Position numbers and translations under genes: made by a program. 64,000 nucleotides of DNA, from contig NZ_JAUSTE010000001.1 in assembly GCF_030812675.1 (NCBI RefSeq), forward strand, positions 1 to 64,000, given 5' to 3'. Within the stretch, counting starts at the first letter, position 1. Each line of letters begins with the position of its first letter. A model generated the notes under the pieces. That model saw only the letters and a list, made by a program, of their open reading frames with translations, did no database searches and was not told the DNA's origin. This document shows, piece by piece, positions 45,370 to 54,284 of the stretch. The DNA comes from Sinomonas atrocyanea (GTDB taxonomy: Bacteria; Actinomycetota; Actinomycetes; Actinomycetales; Micrococcaceae).

Positions 45370-45852
45370 TCAGTGCTGCGGCCGGGTCTCGGCGAGCCGC
45401 GCGAGCACCGATCGCGGCACGTAGTCCGCGACGTTCCCCCCCAGGTCGTGGACTTCCTTGACGAGGGTCGAGGACAGATGGACGTAGTGGGCCTCGGCGG
45501 GCAGGAACACGGTCTCGACCCCGGTGAGCTGCCGGTTCATGATGGCCATCGGCAGCTCGTAGTCGAAGTCGGACGACGAGCGGAGCCCCTTCACGATGGC
45601 GCTCGCTCCCCGTTCCCGGCAGAAGTCGGCGAGGAGGCCCTCGCCCATCGGCTCGACGAGGATCCCGCTGATGGCCCCAAGGGTCCGGCGCGCCATGGTG
45701 AGGCGCTCCTCGAGGGCGAAGCGGTACTTCTTGGCGTAATTGGTCGACACCGCGACGATGACCTCGTCGAAGAGGTTCGCGGCCCTGGCGATGACCTCGA
45801 GATGCCCGTTGTGGATGGGGTCGAAGGAGCCAGGGCACACCGCGCGTCGCAT
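45370..45852 (-). CDS. coaD: Phosphopantetheine adenylyltransferase
   Basis: Penultimate step of coenzyme A synthesis, 160 aa. The nucleotidyltransferase motif PGSFDPIHNGHLEVI (HxGH) and the C-terminal VHLSSTLVKEV (ISSTxxR-like, with Lys in place of Arg) are present. The ATG at 45852 has no Shine-Dalgarno; TATGTT ends 6 nt before it, indicating a leaderless mRNA. Divergent from an aminotransferase gene that shows the same layout. Confidence 0.95.
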   Translation of the reverse strand: MRRAVCPGSFDPIHNGHLEVIARAANLFDEVIVAVSTNYAKKYRFALEERLTMARRTLGAISGILVEPMGEGLLADFCRERGASAIVKGLRSSSDFDYELPMAIMNRQLTGVETVFLPAEAHYVHLSSTLVKEVHDLGGNVADYVPRSVLARLAETRPQH

Positions 45853-45858
45853 AGCGCC

Positions 45859-45925
45859 AACATACTGCATGCCCCCTCCCCCGCCGCCTGCGCGCAGCCA
45901 CCGGCGTGGCCCGCGCCGATAGCAT
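45859..45925. promoter_or_regulatory. Divergent leaderless -10 hexamers (coaD / aminotransferase)
   Basis: On the minus strand TATGTT (45859-45864) ends 6 nt before the coaD ATG. On the plus strand TAGCAT (45920-45925) ends 6 nt before the aminotransferase GTG. Both genes lack a Shine-Dalgarno. Confidence 0.45.
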
Positions 45926-45931
45926 GGGCAG

Positions 45932-47161
45932 GTGACTTCCGCAGGGCAGGGACCAGCAGGACAGCACGCCTCGGCGTGGCAGCGCACGGCGGCCGGGGCG
46001 AACCTCCTCGGCGCCGACGGCAGGCTCGGTGTGACGATCTTCGAGGAGATGACGGGCCTCGCCGTCCGGCACGGCGCGATCAACCTGGGCCAGGGCTTCC
46101 CCGACGAGGACGGCCCGGCCGAGATGGCGGAGGCCGCCCGGTCTGCGATCCTCTCGGGCGCGAACCAGTACGCCCCCGGGCAGGGCATCCCGCGGCTGCG
46201 CGAGGCGGTCGCGGCGCATCAGGCGCGCTTCTACGGGATCGGGCTCGACCCCTGGCGCGAGGTCATCGTCACCACCGGCGCCACGGAGGGCATCGCGGCC
46301 GCCGTCCTCGCGCTCGCCGGCCCGGGCGACGAGGTCGTCACCTTCGAGCCGTTCTACGACTCGTACGGGGCCATGATCGGCTTCGCCGGCGCCGAGCACG
46401 TCACCGTCCCGCTCGGCGCGCCCTCGTTCCAGCCCGACCCGGCCGAGCTCGAGGCCGCCTTCGGCCCCCGGACACGGGTCGTCGTGGTGAACAACCCGCA
46501 CAACCCCACCGGCGCCGTGTTCGGCCGCGACGTGCTGGCCCGGATCGTCGCGCTCGCGGCGGAGCACGACGCCGTGATCGTCACCGACGAGGTCTACGAG
46601 CACCTCGTCTTCGGGCCCCGCCATGTGCCGGTGGCGTCCCTCCCGGGCGCGGCAGAGCGCACCCTGACGATCTCATCGGCCGGGAAGACGTTCTCCTTCA
46701 CCGGCTGGAAGGTGGGCTGGGTCACCGGACCCGAGGAGCTCGTGGCGCGCGTCCGCACGATCAAGCAGTTCCTCACCTACAGCTCCGGGACGCCGTTCCA
46801 GGAGGCGGTGGCCCTCGGCCTGGGCTACCCGGACAGCTTCTTCGAAGGAATCGCCGCGGCGCTGAGCGCCAAGCGGGACATCCTCGCCGCAGGCCTGGAG
46901 GCGGCCGGCCTGGAGGTCTTCCGCCCCGAGGGCACGTACTTCATCACGGCGGACGCGGCGGGACTCGGGTTCGACAGCGCGGTGGACCTCGCGCGCCGGC
47001 TCCCTGAGCTGGTGGGGGTCGCCGCCATTCCGGTCTCCGTCTTCTGCCATCCCGAGGGCGCCGAGCGCACCCGGACGCTCCTGCGCTTCGCCTTCTGCAA
47101 GAAGGAGCCGCTCCTGCAGGAGGCCGCCAGCCGGCTCTCGCGGCTCGCGGAGCTCGTATGA
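45932..47161 (+). CDS. PLP aminotransferase class I/II (DapC/KAT-like)
   Basis: 409-aa fold-type I aminotransferase. The PLP lysine is in SSAGKTFSFTGWKVGW, and NNPHNPTGAVF, TDEVYEHLVF and the GQGFPDEDGP region are typical of the N-succinyldiaminopimelate aminotransferase / kynurenine aminotransferase group. The exact substrate (DapC in lysine synthesis versus broad aromatic or methionine transamination) cannot be fixed from sequence. GTG start with the -10-like TAGCAT 6 nt upstream. The stop overlaps the next start by 4 nt (ATGA). Confidence 0.88.
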   Translation: MTSAGQGPAGQHASAWQRTAAGANLLGADGRLGVTIFEEMTGLAVRHGAINLGQGFPDEDGPAEMAEAARSAILSGANQYAPGQGIPRLREAVAAHQARFYGIGLDPWREVIVTTGATEGIAAAVLALAGPGDEVVTFEPFYDSYGAMIGFAGAEHVTVPLGAPSFQPDPAELEAAFGPRTRVVVVNNPHNPTGAVFGRDVLARIVALAAEHDAVIVTDEVYEHLVFGPRHVPVASLPGAAERTLTISSAGKTFSFTGWKVGWVTGPEELVARVRTIKQFLTYSSGTPFQEAVALGLGYPDSFFEGIAAALSAKRDILAAGLEAAGLEVFRPEGTYFITADAAGLGFDSAVDLARRLPELVGVAAIPVSVFCHPEGAERTRTLLRFAFCKKEPLLQEAASRLSRLAELV

Positions 47162-47940
47162 CGGCCGGCCCCGGCCCGGGCCGGTACCTCCGCGGCATCG
47201 GCGCGCACGCTTCCGTGGAGCCGGACCCCCTCGTGCCGGGGGCGTACGTGCTCTCGATCGGCGGCGCGGAGCAGTCCCACGTGGACCTCGCGCGCCCGGG
47301 CCACGTCTTCTATGCCTACCTGCGCCGCATCGCGAACGTGGTCGACGCCATCGCCCCGGCCGGAGCGCCGGTCCGGGCCCTGCATCTGGGCGCCGGCGCG
47401 CTCACCCTCGCCAGGTACATCGCGGCGACCCGGCCGGGATCGGTCCAGGCCGCGGTCGAGCTGGAGCGCGAGCTGCTCGACTTCGTGCTCGAGCGCCTCC
47501 CCCTTGCACCCGGGACCGATCTGAGCATCCATCTGGGCGATGCCCGGTGGCAGCTTCCGGAGGCCGCCGCACGGGGGCCGTTCGACGTGATCGTGCTGGA
47601 CATCTTCTCCGGGCCCGAGGCACCGGGGCACCTCGCGGAGCCCGGCTTCTATGCCGAGGCGGCGGAGCTCCTCGCCCCGGCCGGCGCGCTCCTGGTCAAT
47701 ATCGGCGATGATCCTCCGCTGACCCTCGTGCGCTCGCAGCTGGCGGCCCTGCGGTCGGTGTTCGGGGAAGTCGCAGCCCTGGCCGAGCCGGAGATGTTCA
47801 CGGCCAGATTCCCGGGCAACATCGTTGCGATCGGGCTCCGGGGCCCGTGGCCGGAATCGTGGACGGCCCAGCTGCCCGCCGCCGGGCCGCACCCGACGCG
47901 CCTGGTCCGCGGGGTCGACCTCGACCCGCTCGCGGGCTGA
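47158..47940 (+). CDS. Spermidine-synthase-like methyltransferase-fold protein
   Basis: 260-aa protein with the Rossmann-like fold of spermidine synthases: ALHLGAGALTLARYI, an acidic residue after the second strand (AAVELE), and DVIVLDIFSGPEAP. The aminopropyltransferase substrate residues of true spermidine synthases cannot be confirmed, and many actinobacterial members have unknown function. Translationally coupled to the aminotransferase by ATGA, so a shared pathway is possible. Confidence 0.75.
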   Translation: MTAGPGPGRYLRGIGAHASVEPDPLVPGAYVLSIGGAEQSHVDLARPGHVFYAYLRRIANVVDAIAPAGAPVRALHLGAGALTLARYIAATRPGSVQAAVELERELLDFVLERLPLAPGTDLSIHLGDARWQLPEAAARGPFDVIVLDIFSGPEAPGHLAEPGFYAEAAELLAPAGALLVNIGDDPPLTLVRSQLAALRSVFGEVAALAEPEMFTARFPGNIVAIGLRGPWPESWTAQLPAAGPHPTRLVRGVDLDPLAG

Positions 47941-47943
47941 CCG

Positions 47944-48141
47944 TCAGCTCGCGAGCTTCTGCTCGGCGAGGCGCTTGACCCACTCGGGGGTCGGCCGGTT
48001 GAGCCGTTCGTCGAGGACGACGCGGAGCTTGGCCGCGGCAATCTGGACCCGGCGGTCCGAGGCGCCCGGACGCCGCTCGCCGGCCTTCTCGCCGGTGTGC
48101 CGCCCCGTGTCCTCGCCGGGAAGCGCCTCGTGCTTGCTCAC
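47944..48141 (-). CDS. Small conserved-looking protein
   Basis: 65-aa protein that I do not recognise. It is basic and helical: a flexible Gly/Glu/Arg-rich N-terminal half precedes a RVQIAAAKLRVVLDERLNRPTPEWVKRLAEQKL segment read in two parts (RVQIAAAKLRVVLDERLN and RPTPEWVKRLAEQKL). The GTG at 48141 has a near-perfect GGAGGA Shine-Dalgarno. It is convergent with the spermidine-synthase-like gene. Confidence 0.65.
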   Translation of the reverse strand: MSKHEALPGEDTGRHTGEKAGERRPGASDRRVQIAAAKLRVVLDERLNRPTPEWVKRLAEQKLAS

Positions 48142-48295
48142 GGCTCCTCCTTCTCGTGCCTGGCCGTCCCCGCCGCGGAGGGCCCGCAGGGCAGGGCCTG
48201 CGCCGCAGGCTCCCTTCCAGTATCGCCTCAGCAGGCCCCGACCGTCCACGGCCCCCCCACGGGCCCGCCGCGGCCGTCAACCGGTCCGGGGCCGC

Positions 48296-48748
48296 CTAGG
48301 GCCGGTCGGGGCCCCGCTCGTGTTCGGAACCGTCGTCCTCGCCGTCGCCGAGCTCCTCGTCGAGGCCCGCCTCCTCGGCCTCCGCGATCGGGTCGATCCA
48401 CACGGCATCGAGCAGCTGCAGCTCCTCGTCACTGGCGATGAGGTCGCTCTTGGCGAGGCTCGCCAGGACCATGGTGCCCATGGCCGCGAGCTGCGGGTCC
48501 TGGGACGTCGACGCCTCGAGGGCCCACTCGGTCCGCCGCCAGAACTCGGCGCGGCGGTCCGAGTAGGAGCGCTGGCGGATGGTGCCGAGCCCGACGACGG
48601 CCGCAACGAGCGCTGCCGCGAGCGTGCCCACGGGGGCCAGCGCGGCGACGATCTCCCACCACTGCGGCACGGCGGCGGCGACGTCGGCGCCGGGCACGGG
48701 CGCGGGCAGGGTGGCGGCGAGCTGGGCGACCGCGAGCTGGGCACTCAT
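48296..48748 (-). CDS. Hypothetical single-pass membrane protein
   Basis: 150-aa protein not recognised. A hydrophobic segment (residues ~32-56, IVAALAPVGTLAAALVAAVVGLG) is read as EIVAALAPVGTL followed by AAALVAAVVGLG and forms one likely transmembrane helix. It is followed by a basic helix (RQRSYSDRRAEFWRRTEW) and a long acidic tail. The start overlaps the rsmD stop (ATGA), so it is coupled to rsmD, but a role in RNA methylation is not implied. Confidence 0.7.
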   Translation of the reverse strand: MSAQLAVAQLAATLPAPVPGADVAAAVPQWWEIVAALAPVGTLAAALVAAVVGLGTIRQRSYSDRRAEFWRRTEWALEASTSQDPQLAAMGTMVLASLAKSDLIASDEELQLLDAVWIDPIAEAEEAGLDEELGDGEDDGSEHERGPDRP

Positions 48749-49359
48749 GGCGACACGGCCTCCGGGGACCCTGACGGTGCCGCCGCCCCGTCGGCCACCG
48801 GCTCCGCGAACCACAGGCGCGTCTCCCCGTACTTGCGTTCCCCGAAGTGCTCCAGCCCGTGCGGCCAGTCGGGCTCGGGCGAGCGGGAGGACCGTTCGAC
48901 GACGACGAGGGCGTCCTCGGCCAGGTGGGGCGCGAGCGCCTCGAGGACGCGCGCGAGCTGGTCCTCCCCGAGCGGATACGGCGGGTCCATGAAGACGAGG
49001 TCCCAGTGCCGGCCGGGCCCGGTCGCATCGAGGAAGGATCCCACCTTGCCCCGGTGCACGGTGACGGCGCGGCGGCCCACGGCATCGTTGACGAGCCGAG
49101 CGTTGCGCTGGCACACGCCCACGGCCTTGGCGTCCGCCTCGACGAGCTCGGCGGTGGAGGCCCCTCGGCTCACGGCCTCCACCCCGAGGGCGCCGGAGCC
49201 GGCGTAGAGGTCGAGGACGCGGGCCCGCGAGACCATGCCCAGCGCGTCGAGGCGCGAGAAGAGCGCCTCCTTGACGCGGTCGGTCGTGGGGCGGGTCGCC
49301 GATCCCGGCACCGAGGCCAGGGGCGTGCCGCCGATGATGCCGGCGATGATCCTGCTCAT
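48745..49359 (-). CDS. rsmD: 16S rRNA (guanine-966-N2)-methyltransferase
   Basis: 204-aa SAM-dependent methyltransferase. Family motifs are RIIAGIIGGTPL, PTTDRVKEALFSRL, VLDLYAGSGALGVEA (SAM binding) and FMDPPYPL (catalytic NPPY-type). The C-terminal ~15 residues are a Pro/Ser-rich tail. It lies 18 nt after recG in recG-rsmD, the usual actinobacterial order before coaD, though here coaD is 3 kb away. Confidence 0.93.
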   Translation of the reverse strand: MSRIIAGIIGGTPLASVPGSATRPTTDRVKEALFSRLDALGMVSRARVLDLYAGSGALGVEAVSRGASTAELVEADAKAVGVCQRNARLVNDAVGRRAVTVHRGKVGSFLDATGPGRHWDLVFMDPPYPLGEDQLARVLEALAPHLAEDALVVVERSSRSPEPDWPHGLEHFGERKYGETRLWFAEPVADGAAAPSGSPEAVSP

Positions 49360-49377
49360 CGGGCGGCCCGAGTCGTC

Positions 49378-51603
49378 TCAGCCACGCTCGAGGAACACCT
49401 CCTTCTCCGGTTCCAGGTAGGCGTCGATGGCGGTCTTCAGCGCGGGGTGCGCCTCGAGCCCCGGGTCCTCGGCCACGATGCCGAGGGCGTCCGCGCGGGC
49501 CCGCTCGATGACGTCGGCGTCCCGCAGGACGCGCAGGAGCCGCAGGGTCGAGCGGCGCCCGGACTGGGACGCCCCCAGGATGTCGCCCTCCCGGCGGTGC
49601 TCGAGGTCCTTCTGGGCCAGGACGAACCCGTCCGTGCTCGCGGCGACGGCGTCGAGCCGTGCCCGGCTCGGGTGCCCGGGCTCGAGCGAGGTCACGAGGA
49701 GGCACGTCCCGGCGTGTCCGCCGCGGCCCACGCGCCCGCGCAGCTGGTGCAGCTGGGCGATGCCGAAGCGGTCCGCGTCGAGGATCACCATGAGGGTCGC
49801 GTTCGGGACGTCGACCCCGACCTCGATCACGGTGGTCGCGACGAGCAGGTCGGTGGCCCCCGCGGCGAAGCCCTCCATCGCTGCGGCCTTCTCGGCGCCG
49901 TCGAGCCGGCCGTGGAGGGCGGCGATCCGGGTGCCGCCGAGGGCAGACTCCCCGGCCAGCTGCTCCAGAGTGGCCGAGACGGAGGCCGCGGGGCTGCGTT
50001 CCTCGGGCGGTCCGAGCGCGCTCCCTCCCCAGGTCGCCTCGTCGAGCGCCTCCAGGTCGCCCTCGTCCTCTCCCGACTCCCCGATGGTCGGGCAGACCAC
50101 GTAGACCTGGCGTCCCGCGTCGATCTCCTCGCGGGCGCGCGCCCAGATGCGCCGCTCCCACGACGGGTTCTCGGCGAGGCCCACCACATGGGTCGCGATC
50201 GGCGAGCGGCCGGCGGGCAGTTCGCGCAGCATCGAGGTCTCGAGGTCGCCGAACACGGTCATGGCCACGGTCCGCGGGATGGGGGTCGCCGTCATGACGA
50301 GCAGGTGCGGGGTGGCGAGGCTCTTGGCACGCAGGGCGTCCCGCTGCTCGACGCCGAAACGGTGCTGCTCGTCCACCACGACGAGGCCGAGGTCGGCGAA
50401 CTGCACGTGCTCGGAGAGCAGGGCGTGGGTGCCCACCACGATCCCGGCCTCGCCGCTGGCCGCGGCGAGGAGGGACCTCTTGCGCTCGGCACCGCTCTGG
50501 CCCCCGGTGAGCAGGACCACCTCGACGCCGTCGGCCGATCCGAGGATGCCATCCCGCGCAAGCGGTCCGAGCGTGCGGCGGATCGACTCGTAGTGCTGCG
50601 CGGCGAGCACCTCGGTCGGGGCCAGGAGCGCGGCCTGGCCGCCGTCGTCGACAACCTGGAGCATGGCCCGCAGGGCCACGACGGTCTTGCCGGAACCGAC
50701 CTCGCCCTGCAGGAGCCGGTTCATCGGGTGCGCGGCGGACAGCTCGCGCGCGAGCACCTCCCCGACCTCCCGCTGCCCTTGGGTGAGCGTGAACGGCAGC
50801 CCGGCGTCGAACGCGTCGAGCAGGCCGCCCCTGCGCGCGGGACTCGGCCTCGACGGGAGCTCTGCGTGCTGGGCCTTGCGCCGCGCGAGCGCGGTCTGGA
50901 GCACGAGGGCTTCCTCGTACTGGAACCTCCGCCGGGCGGCGGCCCACTCCTCGGCGGTGGCGGGGACGTGGATCATCCGGTAGGCCTCGGCGATCCCGGG
51001 CAGGCGGTGCTTGGCGCGCAGCTGCTGCGGGAGCGGGTCCTCGAGGCTCTCGAGGTCGACCTGCCCGAGGACCGTCGCGACGGCCTGGGCGATCCGCCAG
51101 CTCGGCAGCTTGGCCGTGGCGGGGTAGACCGGAATGGGCTTGCCGGCCAGTTCCTCGGCGCTCGCGCCGTCCTCGGCCTCGCCGTCGAGCAGGACATAGT
51201 CGGGGTTGGTCAGCTGGAGGCGTCCCCGGTAGGAGCCGACGCGCCCGGAGAACATGGCCACCGTCCCGGGCCTGAGTTGCCGCGAGGCAGCGAAGCTGTT
51301 GAAGAACGTCAGGCTGATCGTGTCGAGGGCGCCCTCGACGCCGTCCGTCACCACGACGTCGGTGATCGTGCCCTTGCGCGTGGCCATCTTCCGGCTCGTG
51401 GCCTTCACCACGCGCGCCAGCAGGGTCACGTCGGAGTCGAGCGGCAGCCCGGCGATGCTGGTCAGCTCGCCGCGCTCGGCGTAGCGCCGCGGGAAGTAGT
51501 CGAGCAGGTCACCGGCCGTGGCGAGGCCGAGGTGGTCCTTGAGCTTCTTCGCCGAGGCGCCCCCGACGAGCCGGGTGAGGTCCCGGCCGCGCTCAGTGGC
51601 CAC
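49378..51603 (-). CDS. recG: ATP-dependent DNA helicase RecG
   Basis: 741-aa helicase that remodels stalled replication forks. The N-terminal wedge (OB-fold) domain covers residues ~60-170. Helicase motifs are GEVGSGKT (I), VVVDEQHRFG (II, DEQH), MTATPIPRT (III) and the QLRGRVGRGG segment of motif VI. GTG start at 51603 overlaps the stop of the DAK2 gene by 11 nt. Confidence 0.95.
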   Translation of the reverse strand: MATERGRDLTRLVGGASAKKLKDHLGLATAGDLLDYFPRRYAERGELTSIAGLPLDSDVTLLARVVKATSRKMATRKGTITDVVVTDGVEGALDTISLTFFNSFAASRQLRPGTVAMFSGRVGSYRGRLQLTNPDYVLLDGEAEDGASAEELAGKPIPVYPATAKLPSWRIAQAVATVLGQVDLESLEDPLPQQLRAKHRLPGIAEAYRMIHVPATAEEWAAARRRFQYEEALVLQTALARRKAQHAELPSRPSPARRGGLLDAFDAGLPFTLTQGQREVGEVLARELSAAHPMNRLLQGEVGSGKTVVALRAMLQVVDDGGQAALLAPTEVLAAQHYESIRRTLGPLARDGILGSADGVEVVLLTGGQSGAERKRSLLAAASGEAGIVVGTHALLSEHVQFADLGLVVVDEQHRFGVEQRDALRAKSLATPHLLVMTATPIPRTVAMTVFGDLETSMLRELPAGRSPIATHVVGLAENPSWERRIWARAREEIDAGRQVYVVCPTIGESGEDEGDLEALDEATWGGSALGPPEERSPAASVSATLEQLAGESALGGTRIAALHGRLDGAEKAAAMEGFAAGATDLLVATTVIEVGVDVPNATLMVILDADRFGIAQLHQLRGRVGRGGHAGTCLLVTSLEPGHPSRARLDAVAASTDGFVLAQKDLEHRREGDILGASQSGRRSTLRLLRVLRDADVIERARADALGIVAEDPGLEAHPALKTAIDAYLEPEKEVFLERG

Positions 51604-52618
51604 GGCGGCTGTCCTCGGCGACCTGTCCGGCCGCGTCCTCCGCCCCGGCGCCGGGACCCTGTGAGCGGAGCTCCGTGAACGCGACCCGCTCGGGCTCGCC
51701 GATCTCGCGGATGAGGCCGACGGCGGCCTCGGGGTCCGCCACGTGGACGTGCACGCGCCAGCGGCACAGGCCCGCCTCGTCGTCGAACGCGCCGACGGGG
51801 CTCATGATCACCGACTCGCCGATCTCGTCCAGCCGCTGGCGCAGGACGGCGGCGTCGAGCGGGCTGAGCTGGATCGTGCACATGATCTCGACGCCGACCG
51901 CCTCGGGCTGGGCGCCGTGGATGTGGGGGTCCTGGACCCGGAAGCCGTGGAGCGTCTCGAGGGTATCCTCCGGGATGCCCTCGCCCAGGACGGTGGTGCG
52001 CAGCGCGGCGAGGACGAGGAGCAGGCCCACTCCCCCGGCATCGACCACGCGGGCGTTGGTCAGGACGCCCAGCTGGGCCTCGGTCTCGACCACGGCGCCG
52101 AGCGCCGCCTCGACCGCGCCGTCGAGCGCCGCCGCGAGGGCGAGGTTGCTGTCCTCGTGGGCTCCGGCGCCGGCAGCGGCGGCGGCGCCGCCGGCCGCGG
52201 CCTCGAGCACGCTGAGCATCGTGCCGCCGACCGGCTCGCTCAGCGCGGACCACGCCCGGATCTGGGCGCGGTGCAGGGCGCGCGCCAAGAGGGGCGCGCT
52301 GAGCCTCGTGTGTCCCGCGAGCGAGGCGGCGAAGGCGTCGAGGAAGACGGCGAAGAGGGTGCCGGAGTTTCCCCAGGCCTCCTCCATGGCGGCCTGGCCC
52401 GCGGCGCCGAGGAGCAGGCCGAGGTCCGTGCCCTCGGTCGCCGCCGCGGCCGTGGAGGCGGCGCGGACGGTGTGGTAGAGGTTCGTGCCGGTGTCGCCGT
52501 CGGCCACGGGGAAGATGTTGATCGCGTTGAGCCGGTCGCTGTGGTTGGCGAGGGCGGTCTCCGCGTCGGCGAGCCACCGCCGCATCGCAGCGGCGTTCGA
52601 GGCGATCTTAGCGTGCAA
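51593..52618 (-). CDS. DAK2-domain protein (FakA-like kinase domain)
   Basis: 341-aa protein with a DAK2 (dihydroxyacetone-kinase L-like) domain: INIFPVADGDTGTNLYHT is the Mg-ATP site, with the GNSGTLFAVFLDAF and DAGGVGLLLVL segments. The C-terminal ~100 residues contain a domain that resembles part of FakA. Whole FakA proteins are about 550 aa, so this is the short actinobacterial form found before recG. A fatty-acid-kinase role is possible but unproven. TTG 52618 is used as start (overlap of 11 nt with thiL); a GTG at 52669 is the alternative. Confidence 0.8.
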   Translation of the reverse strand: MHAKIASNAAAMRRWLADAETALANHSDRLNAINIFPVADGDTGTNLYHTVRAASTAAAATEGTDLGLLLGAAGQAAMEEAWGNSGTLFAVFLDAFAASLAGHTRLSAPLLARALHRAQIRAWSALSEPVGGTMLSVLEAAAGGAAAAAGAGAHEDSNLALAAALDGAVEAALGAVVETEAQLGVLTNARVVDAGGVGLLLVLAALRTTVLGEGIPEDTLETLHGFRVQDPHIHGAQPEAVGVEIMCTIQLSPLDAAVLRQRLDEIGESVIMSPVGAFDDEAGLCRWRVHVHVADPEAAVGLIREIGEPERVAFTELRSQGPGAGAEDAAGQVAEDSRRGH

Positions 52619-53627
52619 AGTGGTCCCATCCGCTCGGTTCCGCGGGGCGCCCGCCGATGGCCACCCCACCCGGCCCGCCGGCCGGAGGCACCACCGAGCC
52701 TATCGCAGTGAATCCCTCAGGCAGCTGTGAGGACGGCGGGAACGTCGCGAGGAGGCCGTGGTCCTCTCCGCCGCCCAGGACCCAGCGGAGGGGATCCGCC
52801 CCGAGGTCCGCCGCGGGTCCGGCCAGGAGCGCGGCGTGCGCCGCGAGCACGGAGGCGTCGAGGTCGAGCACGACGCCGCTCGCCCGCCCCAGACGGTCCC
52901 CGTCCTTGAGCAGGCCGTCGGAGAGGTCCATGAGCGCGGTGGCGCCGGCGCGCGCGGCGGAGGGTCCGGCCGCGAGGGGCGGTCGCGGGCGGCAGAAGGA
53001 ACGGATGACGCCGCGCGCCTCCCCGCCGAGCTCGGCGTACCGGGGGCCGTGCTCGAGCAGGGCGAGTCCGGCGGCGGCGGTGCCGAGCCGTCCCGCCACG
53101 GCCACGACGTCGCCGGGCCGGGCCCCGGAGCGGAGCACGGGCGCCCGGCCCTCGAGGCTGCCGAGGACCGTGACGGTCACCGAGAGTTCGCCGCCGAGGC
53201 CGAGGTCGCCTCCGGCCACCGTGCAGCCGCCGGCCTCCAGCCCGGTGATGGCCTCGACGAGGCCGTCCGCGAGGCCCTCGACCCAGGCCACCTCGGTCTC
53301 CGCGGGAAGGGTCAGGCTCACCACCATGCCGGTGGCGACCGCTCCCATGGCGTTGATGTCGCTGAGGTTCTGCGCCGCGGCCTTCCAGCCGACGTCCGCG
53401 CCGGTGGTGCGGTACCCGTCGGGCCAGGCGAGCCGGAAGTCCTGTCCCTCGGTCTGGGTGTCCGTGCTCACCACGACCCGCCCGTCGGGGGCCGCGAGCA
53501 CCGCGGCGTCGTCGCCCGGGCCGAGGATCGGCGATCCGAGCACCGCCAGCCGGGGGAAGATCCGCTCGAGCAGCTCGCGCTCGCTCACCTCGCGCACACG
53601 CGCCGCCAGACGCTGGGAATCCGTCAC
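52608..53627 (-). CDS. thiL: Thiamine-monophosphate kinase
   Basis: Phosphorylates thiamine monophosphate to thiamine pyrophosphate, 339 aa. AIR-synthase-like motifs are LGPGDDAAVL, STDTQTEGQDF, NLSDINAMGA, GGDLG and LMDLSDGL. Its product is the ligand of the TPP riboswitch before thiC at 26.8 kb. GTG start at 53627 has TAGGCT ending 6 nt before it and no Shine-Dalgarno. First gene of thiL-DAK2-recG-rsmD. Confidence 0.94.
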   Translation of the reverse strand: MTDSQRLAARVREVSERELLERIFPRLAVLGSPILGPGDDAAVLAAPDGRVVVSTDTQTEGQDFRLAWPDGYRTTGADVGWKAAAQNLSDINAMGAVATGMVVSLTLPAETEVAWVEGLADGLVEAITGLEAGGCTVAGGDLGLGGELSVTVTVLGSLEGRAPVLRSGARPGDVVAVAGRLGTAAAGLALLEHGPRYAELGGEARGVIRSFCRPRPPLAAGPSAARAGATALMDLSDGLLKDGDRLGRASGVVLDLDASVLAAHAALLAGPAADLGADPLRWVLGGGEDHGLLATFPPSSQLPEGFTAIGSVVPPAGGPGGVAIGGRPAEPSGWDHFAR

Positions 53628-53633
53628 GGTCCC

Positions 53634-53639
53634 AGCCTA
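53634..53639 (-). promoter_or_regulatory. Candidate -10 (TAGGCT) of thiL, leaderless geometry
   Basis: On the minus strand TAGGCT ends exactly 6 nt before the thiL GTG. Confidence 0.4.
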
Positions 53640-53707
53640 TCGGCGCAGGCGGCGCCGTCGGCGGCGGTAGTCTGGAGGCACCCCCTCGGCCCCCCGGATG
53701 GAGAAGC

Positions 53708-54271
53708 ATGTCCGCACGAAGCCACGCCCGCGCAGCCCGGTACGGCATCCCGGTGGTCCTCCTGGGCCTCGTCGCAGCGCTGGCCGGATGCTCAGCCCCG
53801 GTCTCCGTGCAGCCCGCCGCGGATGCGGCCGATCCCGCGTGCGCACCGCTCATGCTGGCCCTCCCGGACACCATCGGCGACGCCAAGCTGCGGACCACGA
53901 CGAGCCAGGCCACGGCGGCGTGGGGCGACCCGGCCGCCGTCGTGCTCCGCTGCGGCGTCCCCTCGCCGGGGCCGACCACGGACCGGTGCGTGAGCGTCAA
54001 CGGCGTCGACTGGGTGATCAGGCAGGACTCTGCCGCGAGTGCGGGAGCGCCGTCGCCCACCGCGAGCGGGAGCGCGCCCGGGCCGGGCGACGGGGGGACC
54101 TACACGCTCACCACGTTCGGGCGCCAGCCCGCCACGGAGCTGCTGCTGGATACGGGCCGGGCCAGCTCCGCGACCGTCCTGGCCAGCCTGTCCCCGGCCG
54201 TGGCGAAGGTCCCGGCCACCCGCCACTGCGTGGGCCAGGAGGACCTGGCCACGCTGCCGGCGAACGGCTGA
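53708..54271 (+). CDS. DUF3515 family lipoprotein-like protein
   Basis: 187-aa exported protein of the DUF3515 family, function unknown. Basic N-terminus, hydrophobic core VVLLGLVAALAGC with a lipobox (LAGC), then an extracytoplasmic domain with several Cys residues (DPACAPL, VLRCGVP, RHCVG). Pro/Ser/Gly linker near residues 115-130. In actinobacteria the gene sits between ddl and thiL, as here. GGAG lies just before the ATG. Confidence 0.85.
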   Translation: MSARSHARAARYGIPVVLLGLVAALAGCSAPVSVQPAADAADPACAPLMLALPDTIGDAKLRTTTSQATAAWGDPAAVVLRCGVPSPGPTTDRCVSVNGVDWVIRQDSAASAGAPSPTASGSAPGPGDGGTYTLTTFGRQPATELLLDTGRASSATVLASLSPAVAKVPATRHCVGQEDLATLPANG

Positions 54272-54284
54272 GTCCGCTCGCCCG